Positions 25,094 to 37,085 of a DNA stretch of 64,000 nucleotides are shown here, in pieces; positions within the stretch are counted from its first letter, which is position 1, and every line of letters begins with the position of its first letter. The stretch is from the NCBI GenBank assembly GCA_036768485.1, contig JAVLUZ010000154.1, positions 37,152,042 to 37,216,041 on the forward strand, read 5' to 3'. The notes beneath the pieces were generated by a model, which did not search any database, had not been told where the DNA came from, and saw nothing but the letters and a program-made list of their open reading frames with translations. The position numbers and the translations under genes were made by a program. This DNA comes from Mermis nigrescens. Taxonomy: Eukaryota; Nematoda; Enoplea; Mermithida; Mermithidae.

Positions 25094-27671
25094 ATGCTTA
25101 AATGGAAATTCGATTCTCTTTGGACAATCTTTTTGGTGTCCTGCCTGCGACCTATTTTTGGATTGCACGGCATGCAAAAAGTGCATCGCGCAGATCTCCC
25201 AAAACTTTACGCCCGCGATTTTTTGTGCAATAATGCTACATCGTTTGCCTGCGTGTGTTATTCAGCGGATGGCAGTTTGAACTCAATGCCTGGATGCCGA
25301 TCTTTGCTTGGAGCGCCTAAATTATCAGTCGTGCATTTAAAGTATGTAAATCAGGCAAAACTCATTTGGCACGAAAAATCTAAATTATTCAAAGCGAATA
25401 TATAAAGATTTCCGACTTTTTTATATTTGCTTTCATGGATGAATTTTATGCAAATAATTAGCCCTTACTTTTATAAATGGTTCTGGTCGTTATCTACTTT
25501 CCTTCATTCAGAGAATCGCAGAAGGGATTCTAGATCGTTGTAAATCATGTTCTGCTGTAAACTGAGAGTCAAATAGAAATTGTGATAGTGGCGCGCAATA
25601 AATTAAACATTATTGAATGTAAGCATGAAAATTTTATACTCATTAACATTGCTCAAAAGTGTAGATGGCTCAGTAAAATTCCTAAGCCGAAAAAATAAAA
25701 AAATTGTGGCCCGACTTCTGAAAATTCGGGACAGGTAATATGTTAAAAAATTGATTGTTTATTAAAGGACTTATAGTCCGTTTCACACAACTTCGGTCAT
25801 AAATTTTAAAACCATCTCCGACAATTAGCTGACAGATTGCGATTATAGCATTGATCTGATATATAATTATCGTAACCCTCGGCTTATTGTCGACAAAAAT
25901 TCTTAGAATTTATGCACGAAGTTATGTGAAACAGACTATAAATTATAATTTTCGTTTGATATTTTGGAACCCTTAATTACTCTGAAAAAATTTGATGAAG
26001 CGCAATAGGGACAGCAAACTGAATTCTGGGGGCTGGTAAGTCAAAAATCGCAGAAATCGTATCTATCTAAGGAGTCTGCAGAGGGTATTAAAAATTTAAG
26101 CACTAAAAATATTAAAAATTATCAAAAGTTTAAACGCCACAACCCTTCAAGCACATGTGCAGTAAGGAGGCAAAAATGATTATTTAATCAATTTTTAAAT
26201 TTATGGATATTTTAAATTCTGAGGAACCGGTTTTTGGTCTCTTTTTGGTTGCAAGCAATTCCATGAATAAGTTGTGTACATATGCAAATAAATTTTTATT
26301 GCTAGCCGTTGATGATTCGATGTTTCAATTACTTTCTTAAACATCATGTTGATTTGATTCTAGACTTGACGTATCGGCGTATGAATTTGAGGGTTTCAAC
26401 GCGCTCAGGCATTATTTCAATCCGATCGTAGTTGCCACACTAGTTTCAAGATGGTGTATGAATAGCACCCACAAATGTATAGGAACCACACTGCCGGTTA
26501 GCAGCAATAATATAGTCACTGTGAAATTATCCATAGAACCAGGGAATGCCGAAGTCAGGTTTGCAAAATAAACATAAAAATTAATATAGAATTAATCTAA
26601 TTTTACTTACTTAATTTAATATTCTTACATGCGTTCTAACTTTAAATATAGAGCAGTCAGGGGCGGATCTAGGGGGGCGGGGGCCGCCCCCTATTGGCCC
26701 AAAATAGTGCGGAAAATTAAGGATTTTTGAGCGATTTTTAGCGATTTTTGGGTTAAAACAGCTATTTTTTCCGCCCAAGTCAGGGTTCCGCCCCCCATAG
26801 GGATACCGCCCCCTTAGGAAAATCCTGGATCCGCCACTGAAAGCAGTAAGAGCAATCCATAGTGTTTTCTTAATATTTTGTTTCGGAATGCTTATTATAA
26901 ATGACGTATTTTCTGCGTCTAGTAGAAACGCTGGAATTAGCATTGTAATGACTATATCTTAACCTCGTTTTACATATGTACCTAATGTACGAGACAAAAA
27001 GGATATAATCACATATGCACAGCATGGGAATTCTCAGGGAGTCAGGCCCATAAAATTCTTAAAATGTGCCTTTTCGGGCTAAAAAACGAAGGGTACACGT
27101 CAAAAACACTGTTTTTTGATGTTTCAGACAATGCTCGTTCTTTCTGGAACATTAAAACGTATAAAAATTTCCAACAAAATTGAGTAAATTGAAATATGGT
27201 CAAAAAATGTGTACATGGAGCGAAGCGCCAAAATTTTGAGATTTTTGAGTCAAAAATGAGCTAAAAAGTTTAAAAAGGCACACTTTTTGCAACTTTGACC
27301 AACTTTTACGAAAAATAGGCAATTCTGGGGGTCGCGGCCATTTTGCGGGGGGTCGATTGCAATTCTGGCAACCCCCAAGAACATGTCTGGATATAATCCG
27401 TATCAAACGTAGGTACCCTAAGAGTATTTCGACAAAGAATAAAAGAGTTTTTATCAAGCACCATCTTATTTTATTGACTACAATATTTATCATTTTTCGT
27501 AGGTAAATCATTAATGCTTTCGGAGACGTCATAATTCCATACAATTTTTAATTTTACTACGCATGGCAGATATTGCTGATATTTTACAAAATCCAGTATT
27601 CACCACTCAACGTGCTGCGCCTGCTCCCTATAAAGAATTTTTAAAAAAATAATAGAATAATAATACTAATG

Positions 27672-27756
<85 letters not shown>

Positions 27757-30700
27757 TAAATAATGATAATAAAAGAATAACATGAAGAATGAGATCGTAA
27801 TAGAACCTTTTACCGGTGTTCAAAAAATGTGTTCTGTATTTGCGTAATTTTCGAAGTAATTTTTATTATACAGGGTGGTGAAAAAAGATTCATCATATCT
27901 ATGACCATAACTTTTGTTCTTTAACAATTTTAGCAGACGCTCTGACCTTGCAGTCTTTTGCCGTTTTTGCAAAATTTATCTAGCTATAAGTCTGCAGACT
28001 TTTGTTGAATAATCTTTCTTGGCTAGGTCAAAACATTAATTTTACGGAGGTCATTCTTAAGCTTACTTGGATTTTCAAAGAGAAATAGATGAGAATCGAC
28101 AACGATTGTTATTTTTACAAACGCCATTTCATATGAAATTGAACAAAGCAATAAAAATCAAAACAGTGCGGACAAAACTGATTGAAACGAATCGACTTTG
28201 CAACATTTACATCGTTAAATGATCTCAATTTTGTTGTTTAATGGCCTAAATCCGTAGATTTTCCGCAAAAAGACATTATATTAACTTAATGCTTTCTGTT
28301 AGCTAGTAAAGCTAGCTAGGAAAATTCCAGAGACGCTATTTCATTCTTTCGCGAAATGCTCATCAATATTCAATGAGTCATAAAACTAATTCATGATCAC
28401 AATTTTGTTGTGATTAAATTCGGGAATAACAGTGCACGGAGTAGAAAAGAAATAAAATTCATGAAAAAAGATTGATTGCATGATAGTATTGTTTCTTTGT
28501 GTCTTTCATTTGCATTTACAGATAAAATTTAAAGTGATTTCCGCAAAAAAATTATGTTCAGTAGACTTCATGTTTGAGCCACAGAAGGCTAGCTATTGAC
28601 ATTTTGCATTTCCATAGAATAGTGAATTTTCTGTCGCACGCAACTGTTCAAAAGTTGCATTTACTTTCATTGATATTTTTTTTCAATTGTATCCATTTAA
28701 TTTTTATTTTATTAATCCATTTATTCAAATTTTTTGAATAGTTTTTTATTTAATTTTATTTTGACATTGCTATTTACAATAGTACTCTACATGCCCCTAC
28801 ATATGTATGGATCAGGGTTGCCAAGTGCACTTGTCAAAAACCCTCAATTTTAACTCCAAACTGCCTAAAAAAGCCCAACCAATGGTTTAGCATTGGCGCA
28901 AAAAACCTCAATCACTAAAAAATGCCTCCAACGGCCTCAGAAACCCCCAAAATGGAGGGAAAACCCCCAACTTGGCAACTCTGATATATATGTATGTACA
29001 TGCTTACATTGCATATGTGTACGAGTATACACAGCAGGTACCTATGGCTTCTCAGGCGGCGGCGATATCATCGCAGATGTTTGTCCGCGATATCGGCGAC
29101 ATCGACCATATCGCCGATTTTGTCTGCGGTATCAACCACATTGTTGATATCGCCGATTAAAGTCGGCGATATCGCCGACATTTACTTCTAAAGCGGGCTT
29201 TAAAGGTTCTTTGAGGAGCCAGCAGGACATTCCCGGGGACGTTTAACATTTACGTTTTTGTGGACGACGAAGATAAATATTTTACTCCGTTTAATAGGTC
29301 AACCGTCGCCAAATCTGGTAGCAATTTTCTAATGGCGAACATTTTTTACACCGTTGTCAATCCGAAGTACTTTGTTTTTTTAACGCCACAAAACATTATG
29401 AATCCAGGTACTATACTACGAATAATGAGGCGGGCGGTTTACCGCTCCCGAAATTTATTCGGGAAAGCTCAAATGATCGATCAGCAAGTCGAACAAATAG
29501 ATGCATCGCAACTGATTTATCATGATGACTCAGGTCCTGATAGTCGACTGATTGCGGCAGAATCGTACAGAGGCGGCCACTTTACTCATCTTCATGAGAA
29601 TTTACTATTCTTCATTTTCATTATTGTGCTCGCCGTTGCGATTGGCATCTCATATTTGGTCGGCGTAGTTAAACTTATCAGGTATATTATGTACAATTGT
29701 ATGATAGAGCAAACAGTCATTTGAGAGAAGTAAGGTAAAATAAGTACCTATATAGAATTTAGAGGTATTGCAAAAAGTAGCTCAGAATGCATAAAAACAT
29801 AAAAGTTTTAAAAGAATTTTCGATTTAGTCTTTTACCAGCCCGTTGCACATTCATTTTTTCACATTCACATTCACATTCATTCACATTCATTTATATTCA
29901 CATACACATTAATCTCACATTAACATTCATTAATATCCAGATTCACATTCACATTATTTTTAAATTCACATTCACAGTATTGCGCATTCTTCAAGTCAGA
30001 AAATCACATAAAACGCATTGATAGCTTGCTTTTTGACCTGTTTCAAAAATTAGAATTTTCCTTGAGGGAGGGTAACAGCATTTTAAGAGAGATCAGCAGC
30101 TTATTCTAGGAGGTTAAACCGCAAAAATTCGTATTTTAGCGACAATAAAAGCTTTTTTCTCATAAGGCTCGATAAAGCTATGCGAATTAGAGCAAAACGG
30201 AAATCCTTAAAACCATGTCCAGTCGACATGTATGTATTTGTGTTGTATTTATTACTCTGATTTACTAATCTCAAAGAATTATTTTATTCCATTCCTCAAA
30301 AACAAGCTATTTTACGCCATAAATAACGTTATATTGGCTTCTTCCGCCCTAATTTTTGCATCTAGAATCATTTTAATTGCAAATATTCCTGGAAGTCTTA
30401 AGTAAGAAAATCATCACCGTTACTTTGGCGCGTTAATTCGACACGAAGCACTGGAGATTCTCGACATCAGACTGAAGGACAACTAAAATTACTGCTCCTT
30501 CTTGGATATATATGCGCTTGAAGTAAGCAAGCTCGAAATGATTGGAAGGTTTAAGGATTTGGTCTAAACTGGATACTGTCGCTGTATTTTCGTCCGACTA
30601 AGTTGCTCTTGCGTAGAAAATATGTATATTGATCACAATAGCTAAGTCAGTTCGTGAACGGCAAAAATAAGATTTGAGTAAAGCGTTTTGTTTTTTTTTC

Positions 30701-33700
30701 AATCTGAAATTCTTTTTCTTAAATTTCAATGTGGCATCTGCAAAATCTGAAACAAAATAGTTGGTATTCCCCTTTACGCCTAATTCAAACAAATGCATTA
30801 AATTAAAATCATTAAATTCTGAGGAATTGGTTCAGCAAATAAAATCGGTCCTTTGAAACAGAAAATATTTTTTTTTCAGTAATCGTCGTAAGGAGGCGAG
30901 ACGTCGACGAGACATAAGACTGGTCAGCACCCGCTTTAAAGGCAACGGAGGCGGCAACGGCGTCGTTGCCGTCAATTACGGCGCCCTTTTGAACGACACT
31001 CGATTGTCGCAACGGCGATCGTCGCCGTCGATGCTGCTCAGTACGGACGAGCGAAGGGCGATTGACGGCAAATTAAGTCCAACGACTGACGTCAACGCCA
31101 ACGCTACAAAATGGCCGGCGGCAACGCCGCCAGTTTCGGCGGCGGCTCACTCGACTTTGACGCTGACGCCGAATCATCGACCGTCTACGCAGAGCTCGCA
31201 AGCGACGGTCGTCGGATATGAGGTAGCTACGCGAGTAAAACGAAGAAGCGGCAGTGTGGATAAACAAGTGATTTTCTTGAAAAATTCACGATTTTGCACT
31301 TTTTAACCTTTTTTATTCAAAAATAAGTCAAAAATTATTGATCGAACCAAACACGACCTATATTTGAATGTTCCTCTGTCATTCAAAATTACACCGAATG
31401 TTTAAAAATCTTCAACTCAGGATATGATGAAAACGGGATAATCCGCTTTTCACTGCGAGAAATATTCTGCAATACTAAAGATATGCATTTGTCTTCGGTT
31501 AATCAGTAAATAGAAATTGTTTTTGATTTCAAAAATTTTTATTTCCGTGCAATTTTTCATTCAACTACACATATACATTATTTTATAATTATTTTTCTAT
31601 AAATTTTTTGATGACACGGTCGGTCTTTCAAACGGATTAGAAAACGTCGAAAAATATCACTATAGTCTACTTCACGCAAGTTTGGGCATAAATTTAAAAA
31701 ACTATGTCCGACAATAAGGCGAAAGATTGCGATTATAACATTGATTTGATATATAATTATCGCAAGCCGTCGGCTTATTTTCTTGAAAAATTATTAAAAT
31801 TTATGCCCAAACTTAAGTGAAACAGACTATAATTATTATCCTGCCGTTTCAGAAGAAAAATTGCCGTCCCATTCCCTTGTCTACCTTGCTTATAATTATA
31901 ATTAGACACGTGTGATTGATCTCGAGTGATCGGCGACCCAGATTTTTGTGCAGTTATTACACAAATACATAATAATAGCATTAAATTATATTAGTAAAAT
32001 TGTTTTATTTTTTATTCGTGGACTCAACGCACAAATCATAAAATTTGACACAAAGTACCATAAATTTTCAAAATTTTTGCAGAAAAAACTATAAAAAAAT
32101 GTTATTATCAGCATCTTTTCGTTTCATGGATAATTGCTCAAAAAATCTTCATTGCATATACAACACTAAGCAAGTGATATAGATACCTACTACGTAAGTA
32201 TTATCTGACTTGAAGTGCTAAAAATAGCGAAAAAATATATCTATTCATTTATCTATTTTATATCAACTATGCCATTTTACCTATTTATTTTATGCCAAGG
32301 CCCATGAGGGTGGCCAGGCCACCCTCCGTCGCCTCTTGAATCTCCCAGAATAGATTCGAGTTTTTCAACAAGTTTTTCCACATTTTGTGTTCATTTCTCT
32401 ATTTTTATAAGATATTCTACACACTGCATGAATAAATGTATTATTGATGTATTGATTATGATTCCTTTTTTTGGAAACAAAGAGCAATTAACGAATCAGA
32501 CCGAATATACTGACTTAAGATTATTTTTTGTAGTATTCATCCTATTGTCTCTTTCGGTCTTTAATTCATCTTTCCTTTTGTCAAACTGTTTAGGGTCATC
32601 TAGTTTTTTAAACCACAATCATAGCTTTCGAAAACGATAAATCGGTTAAATCAGCTAAAAAAATCTTGCTAAAGTGGCAAGCTGCGAGGGTTGGGATCAG
32701 ACATACACGTGGGGGAGGGTTAATGTGAAAATGGGAAATTTTCTCGGGAAAATGATGCGAATGATTGATAAAAACGGATGAAAATTGAAAAAATTTTCTT
32801 CAAAAGTACTTAAACTTCGCCAGAAATTGTTGAATAACATAATGTTAACGCTTGTTTTAGCGCTTATATCAGTTTTTGAGGTCATGTTAGCCCAAAAAAT
32901 CTCCATTCTTGACCCCCGAAGGCCGGCTGGACCCCACAGATCGGCCATGCAGCTGCACCTATGGTTGAGATTATGGTTAATTTTATTCAGATTTTTTATT
33001 TCATCCATATGTTGCATCGATTACCTTAATTTAGGCTGATTGCATACGCAGGATACGGTCAGCAACATTTATTAATGTAAAAAATTTTTAATTTTAAGTA
33101 GGTATGCACATATGGAACTATTTTTCGTTTATTTTATTGCTACCGTCATTTTGCTCCTGCGAACCTTATACTAGACAGTAACGAGTCCGAATTTTGGTCC
33201 ACTGCGAATCCGCGATATAGATGCTTACGAAATTATGGAGTTCCCGTACCCCGGAGCGCCCTCTAAATTTAAAGAGCAGCCTCTACTCCATCAGTCAACA
33301 GAATTCCCGGCTGGCCGAAGGATCTCAACTTTTCTTAAGAAAATACCGCGCGATAAATTAAGAAAAAGTATGTCTTCTCAATTCATGCAAATGATTTCAC
33401 GGAGAGTTAATCGAGATTCGCCAATTAAACAAAAGCTTTTCAAACGGTCTGCAACGTGCGATGATGGAAAGACATTTGAGAAATCTGCACCAGACAAGGT
33501 TATGGCATTTATTAACAAAATTGCCGACCGCAGTCGCAAGCCACCACCAAAAATTCATGTAGCAGCCGAAATTGAGCCGGAGCCCAGTATGTTTAAAGAA
33601 TAGATAATGATGCAAAATTGTAATGGATTTTCGTGTTTGAGAGCCCTTAAGCCGACAAATCATTAAAAATCGACCTTGGGCAGTCTTTGTAAAATAAGTA

Positions 33701-35005
33701 CCTACTTCATAAACGTTCATGTTGAATTACAGATAGTATTGTAAAAGAAAAGAATAAAAATAATCTAGGCTTAAATGGTACTAACTCTGTTTTCCGAGCA
33801 CCCGGAATATGGATTGTAGACACCTCAAAACATATATCACAATCTCTTATTTAGGCGTCTTTTTAAGCTTATAGCATCCTGTTGCATTGATAGCACCGGT
33901 AAACAAATTAAAAATTAATTACTCTTAGTCGAACAAATTTTGTATCTGCAACTTTTCATCTATGCATTATTTAATATTCCTGACTATTTTATTACAAAAC
34001 TTCCTTCTTTTAAATATTTTTATTTTTATTGTTGCATTAATGGTTATTCATCTGATTGTTTGATATGCATTTTCAATGATTTGAGCTAACATTTACATTT
34101 TAAATCGGGACCATAGTCTGGTTATTAGCAGGTCGAGGTAAGCAACCACCTCTCAAAGAAATCGTATTTTATTTATCCTCAGATATTTTTTCACTTGAAA
34201 ATATGATCAGTTTTAGAAAAAACAGCGCTTTCATGCAGAATTCAGGATTTTAAAAGTAAGAGTGGTTACTTTTTTATTTTGGACCAAAGACGTAGCTAGA
34301 TGTACGATAGGTACTCATAGCTACACATTGCATGGGGGTTGGGGGGAGAAGCCACCCCCACGAGTAAAAACCCCACCACCCCGCAGATTACTGTAGACCT
34401 CCAGAATTCTATTTTTAGTAACACGTTAGGCGATTTTATCCAACCAGGCTCCTCATAATTTCCTTGCTGCCCATGTATGCTCATAGCTGTCTTTGCACGT
34501 ATATCATAATGTCTTATCAATATTTAAGTCCTAAAATTTGCCCTTCTGTCTCTCAATAAAATGGCTTGCTGAGAAGAGACGATAAAACTTAATTTTTCCT
34601 CATCAGGACAAAGACCTCAGGTATGCAACGCAATATGCGGAACCATGTTTCCGACTGGTGACTTGGACAATGCTACAGATATTTCGGCTGGAATGCTTTC
34701 CGATAGCCCTACGCTAAAAGAGATATCTGGCAACTTTCTAACCATTTCAACGACCGAAGAAAATTTGTTGAAAAGTGTCGGCGAATCAGATCAGGACGAT
34801 GGGGACAAATTCGTCGACTTCCAAAGAATCTGAGCGTTTCAGCGGCAGTAGTAGTAGCAGCAGTATTGAAGAAATACCATCGGAACAAGATTTGCTCAAT
34901 CCGATCGCAGATTATCAGCCACTGAGCAATTCTAATTGGTCAATCACTCGTTCTACAGACCAGAAAAGTCAACCGAGGTTCACGAGTTCGAACAGTGCAG
35001 ATTAA
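25094..35005 (+). CDS. Unrecognised single-pass type I membrane protein (6 exons; last exon frameshifted)
   Basis: Exons 25094-25341, 26364-26558, 29226-29681, 30880-31222, 33175-33586 and 34607-about 34833 or 35005 join through GT-AG introns with matching phases 2, 2, 2, 0, 1. The N-terminus is a signal-peptide-like hydrophobic segment (FDSLWTIFLVSCLRPIFG). A Cys-containing ectodomain of about 250 residues follows. One membrane segment (residues about 274-295, LLFFIFIIVLAVAIGISYLV) is followed directly by a polybasic stop-transfer NRRKEARRRRDIR. The cytoplasmic tail is Ser/Thr/Pro-rich. In the last exon the frame stops at 34831-34833 (626 aa total), but the +1 frame continues with acidic, Ser-rich coding-like sequence to a stop at 35003. 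A GGGG run at about 34800 is the likely one-base indel. No domain family is recognised. Introns hold several transposons. Orientation (outside N-terminus) is inferred. Confidence 0.75.
25772..25940. mobile_element. Mariner-like MITE, family F copy 1 (intron 1)
   Basis: Ends TATAGTCCGTTTCAC and GTGAAACAGACTATA are inverted repeats, with TA at each border as for Tc1/mariner targets. It is 169 bp, the same length as the copy at 40262 and nearly identical through TTGCGATTATAGC..TTGATCTGATATATAA. No coding capacity. Confidence 0.8.
26658..26839. mobile_element. hAT-like MITE, 182 bp (intron 2)
   Basis: Ends CAGGGGCGGATCTAGG and CCTGGATCCGCCACTG are inverted repeats. The flanks AGAGCAGT and AAAGCAGT match at 7 of 8 positions, fitting an 8-bp hAT target duplication. 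The interior is GC-rich near both ends. A related end fragment lies at about 53642. Confidence 0.8.
27671..27752. repeat. (AAT)n microsatellite
   Basis: About 27 uninterrupted ATA/TAA units within intron 2. The poly-Ile frame on the other strand is an artefact of the repeat. Confidence 0.95.
28813..28983. mobile_element. Candidate small inverted-repeat element (intron 2)
   Basis: CAGGGTTGCCAAGTG at the left and ACTTGGCAACTCTG at the right are inverted repeats (CAGRGTTGCCAAGT), typical of hAT-type ends. The flanking 8 bases match at only 5 positions, so the target duplication is not convincing. Confidence 0.55.
29055..29179. repeat. Cluster of GATATCGCCGA palindromes
   Basis: Multiple overlapping copies of GATATCGCCGAY and its complement, closing with the perfect 18-bp palindrome GTCGGCGATATCGCCGAC (29162-29179). 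The cluster ends 46 bases before the exon 3 acceptor at 29226. Confidence 0.8.
29856..29975. repeat. (CACATT)n degenerate microsatellite
   Basis: Imperfect TTCACA/CATTCA hexanucleotide repeat in intron 3, beginning about 175 bases after exon 3. Confidence 0.85.
31661..31831. mobile_element. Mariner-like MITE, family F copy 2 (intron 4)
   Basis: Ends TATAGTCTACTTCACGCAAG and its near complement CTTAAGTGAAACAGACTATA, with inverted repeats extending about 35 bp (GTTTGGGCATAAATTT shared). TA at both borders. The centre GATTGCGATTATAACATTGA matches copies 1 and 3. Confidence 0.8.
32306..32326. repeat. Perfect 10-bp stem palindrome
   Basis: GAGGGTGGCC, a single A, then GGCCACCCTC. It is GC-rich in an AT-rich intron. 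No function is assigned. Confidence 0.7.
32685..32970 (+). repeat. Repeat family A, copy 5 (intron 5)
   Basis: Matches the 15420 copy block by block: GAAATTTTCTCGGGAAAATGA, AGCGCTTATATCAGTTTTTG, then GGCCGGCTGGACCCCACAGA and TCGGCCATGCAGCTGCACCT. Confidence 0.75.
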
Positions 35006-35333
35006 AGCTTGTTGTTCCTTCTGATTTTTTTTAGAGATTAATTCTGTTCTAGTATAGAATAGTGGTTCATTGACAGTCTGTCGTCTTACGGATAGCTCTT
35101 CCGTCCCCATGCCTACTACATTAGTTTTGATGTATAGATTAACATAATGTAGTCATTACTGTTCCAGTAAAACTTTTGCAATGCCGAATGTGGTACAATA
35201 TAATAGTGCTTCATAAGAGATTTTTTATACTAAGGTCAAGATTAGCAAAACTGGGACCAAAAAACAAAAATAGCAAAAATAAGGACAAAATTGAATGGAA
35301 AAACAACACTTGTGAAACCGGTTCAGTGGCGTA
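35006..35333. other. 3' flank of the membrane-protein gene
   Basis: No coding exon. No canonical AATAAA is seen close behind the stop codon. Confidence 0.4.
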
Positions 35334-35689
35334 GCTAGGGGGAGGGAAGCAGGGGGAATAATCTCCCCAAAATTTTGGAAGTATGAATATTTTTTACGAG
35401 GGTCCCCAAAGGAAAAATTTGAAATTCTTAAAGCGTATTTGGAAGATTACTTGAATAGATTGTAGCACACTTTTTGTGCTAATGAGCCCAAAATTTTTGG
35501 GCGCTTCGCGTCCTACAATATATCGAAATCAAATTTGATTTTTAAAATATTTCTCCTTCTTCAATGTGTAGATCCTGTTGATAACAGCTCAAAAGCACTA
35601 TAATTTTTGCTTATCCATAAGTTATAATATATGAGATATCCAAGTTTATAAAATTCGTCCCCAGAATCAGAAGGCCAGCTACGCCACTG
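35334..35689. mobile_element. Non-autonomous hAT-like element, 356 bp
   Basis: Ends CAGTGGCGTAGCTAGGGGG and GGCCAGCTACGCCACTG form inverted repeats. The flanks AACCGGTT and AACTGATT match at 6 of 8. The interior (GGGTCCCCAAAGGAAAA, then GGGCGCTTCGCGTCC) aligns with 53735-53930, so it belongs with the family carrying the GGCGC hairpin. Confidence 0.75.
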
Positions 35690-37079
35690 AACTGATTAGA
35701 CGCTAAACATTTTTTTAGTCTTTTTACAACCACACATAAGTACTTTTAATATAACAAACAAACACTATTTATTCAAAAATTTGTCAAATTGAAAACATTT
35801 ATGATTTCACTGTTTTCAAATTTAAAGTTAAAATGTATCAGGAAGTCTAACTCAAATTTTTCAGACTGCTTCGATCATCTTTTAGCTCTGTAAAAACTCA
35901 AAATTAAGTATAGTTGTTTCGTAGAAGCAAACTCTAACTAGCGGCCATTTCCACGTGGCGTGCACCATACGTGTTCTTGCGGGCAGGGGTTTGACCCAAA
36001 CAATGGCTACTGACCCCATAGAATGACTGCTGTGTTGACCTCCAGAATTGTCAATTTTCCAGAAAAAATCGTAGGAGGTGTGCTTTTTAAGCGTTTTTGC
36101 TATTTTTTAGTTCAAAGTGTCAAATTTTCGGCGCATTGCGCCAATGCTCATGTTTGACAATATTTCGTTTAACTTACTCGAATGTTTTCCGAATTTTTTT
36201 ATGTTTTTATGTTTTAAAATGAACGAATGCAGTCTAAAATGTCGAAAAATTGTTTTTGACGTGTACCTATCGTTTTTGAACCCCAAAAAACACTCAAAAT
36301 TTTTCGACTTTGATCCCTCATAAATCCCGCGCTGTACATGTATGGCGTACACCCGAAAACGCTGCGTAATTCGGCTCAATTGGTATCTTTAATATTTTTT
36401 ACTCAAAAGGTTATACCTACCTTCCTTTACTATTGACCCGTTGGAAACAATGGAAACAATTTTTACTCTTCCACAACGTTATGGTACAACATATTTTTGC
36501 CAATTTTCGGCATTTTGACTATAGTTCGTTTCGTCTCATTACTTCGAGATTCTTGAAAAAATTCAAAGTGCTCACAAAAGTATTATAATATGGGGAGACA
36601 TTTGCCATTGTCAAGCCGCAGGCACGTAGCTCGCCTTCTGAATTTTGGGGACGACTCTGAAGTCAGATATCTCAACAAATACTTAACAAAAATAAATCTG
36701 TTTTTGAGCGTTTCTCAACAAGCTCTAATTTTTGAAGAGAAAAAATTCGAAAAAAATTCAAAAAAGGTTAATTTCAATTGTCTTCGAAAAAGTATATCGT
36801 ATAAAATGGCCACACAAATAATTTCTCATAATTATATCCAAGCTCGACCCAGCTAGAAAACTGTCTAGCTTGTTTTAGGCTCAATCAAGAAAGCAATATG
36901 GAAAATAAATATTCTGCGTGAAGCGTCAGAAAATGTGAACCATATATATGCACTATATTTATGCAGACTGGACTGTTTAGAAGATGAAACCTATGTAAAA
37001 ACAATAAATTCAACGCAAAGCACCTGAAAAGCTTATGTAACAAAAAGCAAGCTAAAATTTATTCTGGCGGTTTTTCAAA
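35690..37079. other. Intergenic, old repeats only
   Basis: Contains CGGCGCATTGCGCC (about 36128) and GGCACGTAGCTCGCC (about 36620), both words of the hAT-like family, and a lone TATAGTTCGTTTC end. No gene is recognised. Confidence 0.45.
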
Positions 37080-37085
37080 TACGCT

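Noticed and set aside
27641..27823. Poly-isoleucine frame on the minus strand
   Set aside because: Product of the (AAT)n microsatellite.
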